A stretch of DNA of 64,000 bases, from NCBI GenBank assembly GCA_946407705.1, contig CAMJPC010000004.1, positions 62,001 to 126,000 of the forward strand, given 5' to 3'. Of this stretch, positions 26,932 through 33,735 are shown piece by piece. The notes below the pieces were generated by a model. The model was not told where the DNA came from. It ran no database searches and saw nothing but the letters and a program-made list of their open reading frames with translations. How positions within the stretch are numbered: the stretch's first letter is position 1; each line of letters begins with the position of its first letter. This DNA comes from an uncultured Clostridia bacterium (GTDB lineage: Bacteria; Bacillota; Clostridia; Saccharofermentanales; Saccharofermentanaceae). The translations under genes and the position numbers were made by a program.

Positions 26932-27313
26932 CGTATTCGTAAACGATCGTCGGATATGAAATGGACAGTCCGGACAGGTCAGTCCTGTATGTCTCTATCC
27001 CTGTTGCTTTGACGGTCAGATCCTGCTCACCGAGATCAAACTCGTCTTCTCCGGAAGCCGTGAAGATATTCCTCAGATCGGTTTCAGTCCTCAGGATAAA
27101 TACTTTTCCGCTGTTGTTGCTTAAGTGATACAGGTATTTCCCGTCATATTTGTTGTTTGAGACGAGAAGGACTTTGTTGAAGTGTACTCTGTGAGGCGTG
27201 GCCTCGTGAACCGTTATGCCCCCGGTGATCAGTACAGCGAGGATTATGATCGAAATAATAACGGTTAATACGAATTTGACTACTATGCGGCCCTTGGATT
27301 TTCCGGCAGACAT
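26921..27313 (-). CDS. Single-pass membrane protein of unknown function
   Basis: A 130-residue protein with a short basic N-terminus, one transmembrane helix (FVLTVIISIIILAVLITGGI, ~14-33) and an extracytoplasmic domain of about 90 residues without recognised motifs. The start is supported by GGAGG six bases upstream. A candidate promoter (TTGCAA, 16 bases, TAAAAT) has a 16-base palindrome over its -10 region, suggesting repressor control. I do not recognise the family. Confidence 0.65.
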   Translation of the reverse strand: MSAGKSKGRIVVKFVLTVIISIIILAVLITGGITVHEATPHRVHFNKVLLVSNNKYDGKYLYHLSNNSGKVFILRTETDLRNIFTASGEDEFDLGEQDLTVKATGIETYRTDLSGLSISYPTIVYEYVSE

Positions 27314-27332
27314 GTTACACCTCCGTGCTGTT

Positions 27333-27348
27333 AGTGTAATTTTACACT
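27333..27348 (-). promoter_or_regulatory. Palindromic operator candidate
   Basis: AGTGTAATTTTACACT: seven-base perfect arms around a two-base centre. It overlaps the -10 region of the likely minus-strand promoter of the 26921-27313 gene. The regulator is not known. Confidence 0.45.
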
Positions 27349-27444
27349 ATTTGAAAATAATTGCAATGATTAAACAAAGCACACCGGATACAAAGAATAC
27401 AGAAAACAAGGGTTGAAAGCCTCTTAATTTAAGCGATTGTTACA

Positions 27445-27473
27445 TTGAACTCGTGTTTTGGTTTTTATAGAAT
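27445..27473 (+). promoter_or_regulatory. Promoter of the PTS EIIC gene
   Basis: -35 TTGAAC (27445-27450), 17-base spacer, -10 TAGAAT (27468-27473), 32 bases before the start codon. Confidence 0.5.
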
Positions 27474-27505
27474 TTGAATTGCTATAAAACGCGGAGGGGA
27501 CAAAA

Positions 27506-28648
27506 ATGGGCAAGAAAAAAGAAAAACTCACTTTCAAGGAATTCCTGAAGAAAAAGGATATAAACATTTCAGCGAAGACTTATTTTGTCGACGCGATGAG
27601 CGGCATGGCCCAGGGTCTTTTCGCTTCGCTTCTCATCGGAACGATACTTTCAACGGCTGCAAACTACATTGAAATGATCGATCTGGCCTTTTTCCAGAAG
27701 CTGGCTCACTTCATGCATGTCGTAGGATATATTACCAGCGCCAACTCTCCCGTTACCGGTGCTGCCATCGCAGTTGGTATTGCTGCCGCACTTAAGGCGC
27801 CTATGCTTGTTACCGCTTGTGCTGCCTGTGTCGGTGCTTTTGCCAACGGCTATCCCGGATTCATTTTTGATAAGGCTGCGATCTACATCAAGAATCCTAC
27901 GCCTTCATATTCAGCAGGTCCTTTAGGTGTTTTCGTTGCAGTTATCTTCGCAGTTGAGATCGGCAAGATGATCTCCAAGGAGACCAAGGTCGACATACTT
28001 GTTACACCGATCGTTTCACTCGGAGCAGGTTACCTCGTAGCTTACCTTACTTGCCCTGCCATCGCAGTTGCAATGAACTGGCTCGGTAACTTCATCAACA
28101 CCGCTACACAGCTCCATCCGTTCATCATGGGCATCATCGTATCTGTAGTAGTAGGCATCATCCTGACGCTTCCTATCTCCAGTGCCGCTATCTGCGCTTC
28201 TATCGGAATTACGGGAATCGCAGGCGGTGCGGCTCTCGCAGGCTGCTGTGCACAGATGATCGGTTTCGCCGTAGCTTCTTACAGAGAGAACAAGATGGGC
28301 GGTATCGTTTCACAGGGTCTCGGAACATCGATGCTCCAGATGCCCAACATCGTAAAGCATCCTCAGATCTGGATCCCTGCAACTCTTGCTGCTGCTATCA
28401 CCGGCCCTATCTCCACAATGGTATTCAAGCTTGAGTGTAGCGGTGTTTCTGCAGGCATGGGTACTTGCGGCATGGTAGGCCCCATCGGATGCTTCACAGC
28501 CATGAGCAAGTCCGAAACGCTTTCTCCCATGGCTTGGTTAGGAATGGCAGTTGTATGCATCATCGCTCCCGCAGTCCTTTCGCTCATCTTCAGCGAGATC
28601 ATGAGAAAGCTTAAGTGGATCAAAGACGGGGACATGAAGCTCCAGTAA
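27506..28648 (+). CDS. PTS system EIIC-type membrane protein (EIIC_2 family), without EIIA/EIIB
   Basis: A 380-residue membrane protein with about ten helices and glycine-rich segments (SPVTGAAIAVGIAAALKAPM, GITGIAGGAALAGCCAQMIG, GVSAGMGTCGMVGPIG) that I recognise from the EIIC_2 family of phosphotransferase-related permeases. There is no histidine or cysteine phosphorylation domain in the protein or near it, so it either borrows EIIA/EIIB elsewhere or works as a plain transporter. The start is supported by GGAGGGG. It is monocistronic, with a hairpin downstream. Substrate unknown. Confidence 0.82.
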   Translation: MGKKKEKLTFKEFLKKKDINISAKTYFVDAMSGMAQGLFASLLIGTILSTAANYIEMIDLAFFQKLAHFMHVVGYITSANSPVTGAAIAVGIAAALKAPMLVTACAACVGAFANGYPGFIFDKAAIYIKNPTPSYSAGPLGVFVAVIFAVEIGKMISKETKVDILVTPIVSLGAGYLVAYLTCPAIAVAMNWLGNFINTATQLHPFIMGIIVSVVVGIILTLPISSAAICASIGITGIAGGAALAGCCAQMIGFAVASYRENKMGGIVSQGLGTSMLQMPNIVKHPQIWIPATLAAAITGPISTMVFKLECSGVSAGMGTCGMVGPIGCFTAMSKSETLSPMAWLGMAVVCIIAPAVLSLIFSEIMRKLKWIKDGDMKLQ

Positions 28649-28679
28649 GAGACTTCATTAATTAATGACATGAATGATT

Positions 28680-28703
28680 CAGCCTCCTTCGGGAGGCTGA
28701 TTT
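28680..28703. terminator. Hairpin terminator between convergent genes
   Basis: CAGCCTCC-TTCG-GGAGGCTG, followed by a weak T-rich tail (ATTTATT) on the plus strand. It separates the PTS gene from the convergent TetR gene. The same 20-base hairpin occurs again at 33474-33493. Confidence 0.65.
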
Positions 28704-28704
28704 A

Positions 28705-29316
28705 TTATGCTCTGAATGTATTGACTATCGCTCTGATCGAATCGAAAAGATAAGGCTTGTAAGTCTTCAGATCACAGGGAGTTCCGTTGATTATTATATT
28801 ATGTACGCTGCTTGAGATGAGCTCGATTATCGTATAGAGCATCAGCGCGGAATCTTTCCAGACGTCACCGTTGGAATTGATGATCCTGTCATAGTCTTCC
28901 TTTACGTTTACGGATTGAATGAGGTTTTCGTCCATATAAGCCTTAACGTAGAATCCGAAGTTCAGATTGCGGTTTAAGAATCTGGCAAGTCTCGGATCTT
29001 TGTCCAAGTCGGATATTATGCTGTCGGCAATGATGATGATCTTTTCCTCGACAGGGAGGCCCGGATTGACGGACTCGTGTTTTTTGAGCCGGTCACTTGC
29101 TTTCTTCAGAAGATTTTCCGACTTGCGTGCGATCAAGTGATCGATTATGTCCTGTTTGTCGTGGAAATAGAAATAGAAAGTTCCCTTAGCGACACCGGCA
29201 CTGTTGGTGATGTCGGAAATGGACGTGTCGGAAATACCCTTTGTAGTAAAGAGCTTATATGAGTGAGATAAAAGCGAATTAAGTTTTATCTTTTTGTTTT
29301 CTTCTGCTTTGCCCAA
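28705..29316 (-). CDS. TetR-family transcriptional repressor
   Basis: A protein of about 203 residues. The N-terminal helix-turn-helix reads YKLFTTKGISDTSISDITNS followed by GVAKGTFYFYFHDKQDIIDH, the TetR signature. The C-terminal ligand domain is variable. I favour a TTG start at 29316 because GTGAGG lies nine bases upstream; a GTG at 29331 falls in that site. It is divergent from an MMPL exporter, and three copies of a 13-base operator lie between them, so it very probably represses both itself and the exporter. Confidence 0.9.
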   Translation of the reverse strand: MGKAEENKKIKLNSLLSHSYKLFTTKGISDTSISDITNSAGVAKGTFYFYFHDKQDIIDHLIARKSENLLKKASDRLKKHESVNPGLPVEEKIIIIADSIISDLDKDPRLARFLNRNLNFGFYVKAYMDENLIQSVNVKEDYDRIINSNGDVWKDSALMLYTIIELISSSVHNIIINGTPCDLKTYKPYLFDSIRAIVNTFRA

Positions 29317-29348
29317 AGCCTGAAACCTCACATCTTTCTATTGATAGC

Positions 29349-29377
29349 ACTATACACAAAAAATGACTTGCGGTCAA
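29349..29377 (-). promoter_or_regulatory. Promoter of the tetR gene
   Basis: On the minus strand: -35 TTGACC (29377-29372), 17-base spacer, -10 TATAGT (29354-29349). Operator copy 1 covers the -35 box and part of the spacer. Confidence 0.65.
29364..29376. promoter_or_regulatory. TetR operator copy 1
   Basis: TGACTTGCGGTCA: TGAC and GTCA arms around a five-base centre, overlapping the tetR promoter. Confidence 0.65.
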
Positions 29378-29395
29378 TAATTCGCCGAAAAATTA

Positions 29396-29423
29396 TTGAC
29401 TAACGGTCAAAAAGTGCTATAGT
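29396..29423 (+). promoter_or_regulatory. Promoter of the MMPL exporter operon
   Basis: -35 TTGACT (29396-29401), 16-base spacer, extended -10 TGC-TATAGT (TATAGT 29418-29423). Operator copy 2 overlaps the -35 box. Confidence 0.65.
29397..29409. promoter_or_regulatory. TetR operator copy 2
   Basis: TGACTAACGGTCA, overlapping the -35 box of the exporter promoter; 33 bases from copy 1. Confidence 0.7.
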
Positions 29424-29437
29424 GATGATGAAATTAC

Positions 29438-29450
29438 TGACCAACGGTCA
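29438..29450. promoter_or_regulatory. TetR operator copy 3
   Basis: TGACCAACGGTCA, just downstream of the expected transcription start of the exporter; 41 bases from copy 2. Confidence 0.7.
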
Positions 29451-29474
29451 AAAATTATGAAGAGGTGAGATGCA

Positions 29475-31607
29475 ATGCTCAGATTCGGAAAAGGAGTTGT
29501 AAAGCTTCGCTGGTTCATTCTTGCGTTGTCCGTACTTCTGTTGATCCCTTCTGTCATAGGATATTTAAATACGCGGATCAACTACGACATTCTTTATTAC
29601 CTTCCCAAAGATATTGAAACGATGAAGGGGCAGGATATCCTTCTTGAAGATTTCGGAAAGGGCGCGTACGGTATCTTCGTCTGCGATAATCTTTCCACGG
29701 CTGAACAGATCAAGCTGGAGTCAAAACTTGAGAAGGTTGATCACGTGTCCAGCGTAATCTGCTACAGTTCGCTTACCGGCGGTGAGATCCCTGCTGAAAT
29801 GCTTCCGTCTGATGTTAAGAACATCTTTTATTCCAAAGACGGAAACGGCTGCCTGATGTTCATCTTCTTTAACAGCACCAGTTCGACAGAAGAGACGATG
29901 AAAGCGATAAAGGACATCCGTGCGGTTGCAGGGAAACAGTGCCTCCTTTCAAGTATGGCCGCTGTTGTTACGGATACCAAAGATCTCGTTCAGGAACAGA
30001 TTCCGATCTATACTTCCATAGCAGTTGTTCTTGCACTTATAGTCCTCATGCTCACCATGGACTCATATATCGTACCAGTTCTGTTCCTTGCGGACATCGG
30101 CATGACTATCATCTATAACCTCGGATCGAATTTCGTCAACGGCGAGATGAGCTTTATTACGATGGCACTTGTAGCGATCCTCCAGCTCGGTGTCACGATG
30201 GATTATTCGATATTCCTTTATCACAGCTATGTTGAACAGAAGATGCTCTGTTCAGACAAAAAGGATGCAATGGCAAACGCTATTGCAGTGACTCTGACAT
30301 CGGTTACAGGATCTTCGCTTACGACGATCGCAGGATTCCTTGCAATGTGCTTCATGACCTTCACGCTTGGTCTTGATATGGGTATCGTAATGGCCAAAGG
30401 CGTTATCTTCGGAGTCATCGGCTGCGTTACCATACTGCCTTCCATGATCCTCGTTTGCGATAAGGCAATAGAAAAGACAAAGCACAGCTTTACGCTCAAG
30501 CTTCCTTCAAAGGGCCTTGCCAGATTTTTCGATAAAGCTTACATACCCGCAGCGGTAATCCTGTTGCTCTTATGGGTACCGGCGATCTTCGGATACAGCA
30601 GGATAAATGTCTATTACAAGCTCGATAACAGTCTTCCGGAGACACTTTCCTGCGTACAGGCAAACAAGGCATTGGAAAAGAATTACGACATGAATTCTGT
30701 CTGCATGATCCTTGCAGATGCGAACCAACCGTCCAAAGAGACCAAAAAGATGCTGGATGAGATCAAGAATGTTGAAGGCGTTGAGTTTGCAATAGGTCTT
30801 GATTCGCTTCAGGGGTCGCTTGTTCCGGACGATATATTGAATTCTTCTGAACTTACCAAGGACTTTAAGAGTGACAGATATAAGCTTCTTCTGGTCTCAT
30901 CGAAATACCAGGTTGCGACTGATGAAGTCAACGCCCAGTGTGATGAGATCAACAAGATCGTCAAATCTTATGACAAGAATGCAATGTTCATCGGTGAAGC
31001 TCCTGCAACCAAGGATCTGATCAAGATAACGGACAGGGATTTCAAGGTCGTTTCTGCAGTCTCCATCGGTGCGATCTTCATCCTGATCCTTATGGTACTT
31101 AAGTCTGCGACGATCCCGGTGATTCTTGTTGCGGTAGTGGAACTTGCGATCTATCTGAACATGTCCATCTCGTACTACACGGGAACAACGCTTCCGTTTA
31201 TTGCCTCGATCTGTGTCGGCACCATACAGCTCGGAGCTACGATCGATTACGCGATACTCATGACCACCAGGTACAAAACGGAGCGTATCGGCGGAGCGGA
31301 CCGTAAGCTTGCGGTAAAGACAGCGGTTGAGACATCGGTCAATTCAGTGTTCTCGTCTGCTCTCGGGTTCTTCGCGGCAACGATCGGATGTGCGGTCTAT
31401 TCCAACATCGACCTTATATCTTCGATCTGCCTGCTTCTTGCAAGAGGCGCACTGCTTTCGATGGTATTGGTAATACTTCTCCTGCCGGCGCTCCTCCTGA
31501 TCTTTGATCCTGTGATCATAAGGACTACGGCCGGAATGAAGTGCTGCGTTGACAGGGAAAAGAATAAAGAAAAGCATGCCGGTACCGGTATTGTTCATCA
31601 GGCATAA
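29475..31607 (+). CDS. MMPL/RND-family exporter
   Basis: A 710-residue membrane protein with two similar halves, each with one helix, a large extracytoplasmic loop and five helices. The conserved proton-relay segments are LGVTMDYSIFLYHSY and LGATIDYAILMTTRY, as in actinobacterial and clostridial MMPL proteins that export lipids or drugs. The start is supported by AGAGGTGAGAT. It is the first gene of a two-gene operon with a heptad-repeat lipoprotein, under the divergent TetR repressor. Probable drug or lipid efflux; substrate unknown. Confidence 0.9.
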   Translation: MLRFGKGVVKLRWFILALSVLLLIPSVIGYLNTRINYDILYYLPKDIETMKGQDILLEDFGKGAYGIFVCDNLSTAEQIKLESKLEKVDHVSSVICYSSLTGGEIPAEMLPSDVKNIFYSKDGNGCLMFIFFNSTSSTEETMKAIKDIRAVAGKQCLLSSMAAVVTDTKDLVQEQIPIYTSIAVVLALIVLMLTMDSYIVPVLFLADIGMTIIYNLGSNFVNGEMSFITMALVAILQLGVTMDYSIFLYHSYVEQKMLCSDKKDAMANAIAVTLTSVTGSSLTTIAGFLAMCFMTFTLGLDMGIVMAKGVIFGVIGCVTILPSMILVCDKAIEKTKHSFTLKLPSKGLARFFDKAYIPAAVILLLLWVPAIFGYSRINVYYKLDNSLPETLSCVQANKALEKNYDMNSVCMILADANQPSKETKKMLDEIKNVEGVEFAIGLDSLQGSLVPDDILNSSELTKDFKSDRYKLLLVSSKYQVATDEVNAQCDEINKIVKSYDKNAMFIGEAPATKDLIKITDRDFKVVSAVSIGAIFILILMVLKSATIPVILVAVVELAIYLNMSISYYTGTTLPFIASICVGTIQLGATIDYAILMTTRYKTERIGGADRKLAVKTAVETSVNSVFSSALGFFAATIGCAVYSNIDLISSICLLLARGALLSMVLVILLLPALLLIFDPVIIRTTAGMKCCVDREKNKEKHAGTGIVHQA

Positions 31608-31631
31608 GCGGATAAGAAAGGACGGATCAAT

Positions 31632-33443
31632 ATGAAAGAAAACATTAAAAAGATTACAGCAGTTGCAGTAAGTGCTGCGTTTGTGTTTGCTGCTCTTACG
31701 GGATGCGGCGGAAAGAAAGCCGATATTGCCGTCAAGGAAGAAAAAGACGCCAAGACCGAAGAATCTGACGTTGATAAAGCAGAAGAGATGGCTGCTCCCG
31801 AACACAGTTCGACTTCCGGAAAGAACGAGACTGTTTACATAATCAAGAACGGGGACGGAACAAAGAAAACCATCGTCAGCGAATGGCTTAAGAATCCCTC
31901 CGGCAGTTCAGTCATGAATGATGTGGCAAAACTTGAGGACATCGAGGTCGTAAAAGGCGACGCCAAACTCGAAAAGAATGAGAACGGCAACATCACCTGG
32001 AATGCCTCGGGTGCTGATATCTATTACAAGGGAACCACTCTCAAGGAATCTCCGATCGATGTGGATATCACATACACTCTTGACGGTTCAAAGATCACGT
32101 CTTCCGAACTAAAGGGCAAGAGCGGCCATCTCGTCATTGAGATAAATTACAGGAATACGATGTCCAAGACCTTAACAGACAAGGAAGGAAAAGAATACAA
32201 GATCTACATGCCTTTCATAATGTCGACGGGCATGATCCTGGACAATTCAAAATTCATCAATGTTACCGCGAAGAACGGTGAAGTGGTCAACGACGGCGAA
32301 CGTACTATGGTCATGGGTGTAGGTTTCCCCGGCCTCTATGACAGTCTTGGTCTTGATACGATCGATCTCAGCGGAAGTAAGGATGACGAAGAAGAGACCG
32401 AAAAGATCGATAAGTCCGATATTCCCGAATCCGTTACCGTTGAATGTGACGTCAGGGATTGCGATGTGATCACGGCTCTTACGGTAGGCAAGGTGTTTGA
32501 TCTTGATAATCTCAGCAAAGAATTCAATATGGAGAATCTGAATGCCGATGTGGATGACATGACCGACGGCATGAAGAAGCTCATTGACGGTTCAGAGGAT
32601 CTTCACAGCGGAATCGGCAAAGTAAATAAAGGCGTTAAGACACTTCAAAAAGGATCGAAGACCCTTTCATCTGGAGCAAATACCCTCGCAAAAGGCGCGA
32701 AAAAGCTTTCTTCAGGTACTGCAACTCTTGCAAGCGGCGCGAAAGAACTCAGCGACGGTATGGCTAAACTGTCCGGTGCCATGCCTTCGGCTGCCGACGC
32801 CAAAAAGCTGGCAGCAGGATCAACTCAGATCAAGAATGCCATAGATTCAATGTATTCTGCTTCCAAGAATGCTCCTGTAACCGATAAGGAAACTGATGCC
32901 GTTTCTGCCAAGCTCTACAAGCTTGTTCAGGCCGGTGAACTTGATGCTGATACCATGAAACAGATCGTTACCGTCTATAAGACATGCCAGGGACTCGAAA
33001 AGGGCGTTAACAGCATTCATGGCGGCTACGGAAGCATCAACAAGGCGGTCCAGGCATATCCGCAGCTCGCAGCAGGAATCGGAAACGCGGCAAAGGGTGC
33101 AAAGCAGGTTGCCTCAGGTGCCCAGACAGTCAGTAAAGGTGCCAAGGATCTCAGCACCGGAGCCTCTAAGCTTGCAAAGGGCGCAAAGAATCTCAGCAAC
33201 GGAACCGGAACACTCGCAGACGGAACCGAGAAGCTTCTGAAAGGATCCAAGGACCTTAAGGATGGTCTCAAGAAGTTTGACGATAAGGCGGTAGATAAGG
33301 TTGCAAGCCTGATACGCGACAACCTTTCTCCTTTGTCAGACAGGTTCGAGGCTCTCAAGGCCTACTCAAAGACTTATGAATCGTTCGCGGGTAACGACAA
33401 AGCGGTTGAATGCTCGACGGTATTCGTTTTCAAGAACGCATGA
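31632..33443 (+). CDS. Lipoprotein with X-X-X-Leu-X-X-Gly heptad repeats (YhgE/Pip-related partner of the MMPL exporter)
   Basis: A 603-residue lipoprotein with signal peptide ending LTGC (Cys25), a beta-rich N-terminal domain and a long run (~315-545) of seven-residue units with the pattern LxxGAKxLSSGxxxLAxGA, as in LSSGANTLAKGAKKLSSGTA. These repeats are known from YhgE/Pip-type proteins and often accompany MMPL exporters. It may form a periplasm-like shaft for the exporter, which is inference. There is no C-terminal membrane helix, unlike YhgE. It is 24 bases after the exporter gene, with a strong terminator after it. Confidence 0.82.
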   Translation: MKENIKKITAVAVSAAFVFAALTGCGGKKADIAVKEEKDAKTEESDVDKAEEMAAPEHSSTSGKNETVYIIKNGDGTKKTIVSEWLKNPSGSSVMNDVAKLEDIEVVKGDAKLEKNENGNITWNASGADIYYKGTTLKESPIDVDITYTLDGSKITSSELKGKSGHLVIEINYRNTMSKTLTDKEGKEYKIYMPFIMSTGMILDNSKFINVTAKNGEVVNDGERTMVMGVGFPGLYDSLGLDTIDLSGSKDDEEETEKIDKSDIPESVTVECDVRDCDVITALTVGKVFDLDNLSKEFNMENLNADVDDMTDGMKKLIDGSEDLHSGIGKVNKGVKTLQKGSKTLSSGANTLAKGAKKLSSGTATLASGAKELSDGMAKLSGAMPSAADAKKLAAGSTQIKNAIDSMYSASKNAPVTDKETDAVSAKLYKLVQAGELDADTMKQIVTVYKTCQGLEKGVNSIHGGYGSINKAVQAYPQLAAGIGNAAKGAKQVASGAQTVSKGAKDLSTGASKLAKGAKNLSNGTGTLADGTEKLLKGSKDLKDGLKKFDDKAVDKVASLIRDNLSPLSDRFEALKAYSKTYESFAGNDKAVECSTVFVFKNA

Positions 33444-33473
33444 CAGTTATTTTCTAATTCTGCCCACATGAAG

Positions 33474-33500
33474 CAGCCTCCTTCGGGAGGCTGTTTTGCT
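33474..33500 (+). terminator. Intrinsic terminator of the MMPL operon
   Basis: CAGCCTCC-TTCG-GGAGGCTG followed by TTTTG. The same 20-base hairpin as at 28680-28699. Confidence 0.88.
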
Positions 33501-33543
33501 GTTAGAAAAAGATAAATTTTTACAATCTTTTTTGATGTTTTTA

Positions 33544-33572
33544 TTGAAAACCATATTTTAGGAGAGTAAAGT
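33544..33572 (+). promoter_or_regulatory. Promoter of the large repeat-protein gene
   Basis: -35 TTGAAA (33544-33549), 17-base spacer, -10 TAAAGT (33567-33572). The expected start at about 33579 coincides with the first base of the leader's closing stem. Confidence 0.5.
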
Positions 33573-33578
33573 AATTTT

Positions 33579-33735
33579 GTGACACAACAATTATTAACCC
33601 AACAGATTTGATATGCGAGATTTGGGGTGAGTCGTCCACGTTGGTTTGCTGAGTAAAACGTGTCACAGCAATCAGGGCTGGCTTTTATGGTGCAGTAGCT
33701 TTGGTTGCTGCACTTTTTGTTTGGGGAGGTAAGTT
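33579..33735 (+). promoter_or_regulatory. Structured leader RNA with intrinsic terminator (orphan attenuator/riboswitch candidate)
   Basis: A 157-base untranslated leader. GTGACAC (33579-33585) can pair with GTGTCAC (33661-33667), closing a ~75-base domain that contains a second helix CCCAA / TTGGG. After it lies a textbook terminator: GTGCAGTAGC (33691-33700), TTTG loop, GGTTGCTGCAC, then TTTTTG. The ribosome site GGGGAGG follows at once. GGTTTGCTG (33644-33652) copies the 3' arm of the terminator stem and could pair with its 5' arm as an antiterminator. I looked for the cores of c-di-GMP, c-di-AMP, SAM, cobalamin and T-box elements and found none. The structure was derived by eye. Confidence 0.55.
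33691..33720 (+). terminator. Intrinsic terminator inside the leader (attenuator)
   Basis: A 10-bp stem with two G-U pairs, TTTG loop and TTTTTGTTT tail, placed between the promoter and the ribosome site of the 33736 gene. It ends three bases before the GGGGAGG. Confidence 0.8.

Noticed and set aside
33579..33735. Cyclic-di-GMP riboswitch as explanation of the leader
   Set aside because: This was considered because such switches often control clostridial adhesins, but the conserved core sequences of class I and class II are not present by eye. A covariance search is still needed.
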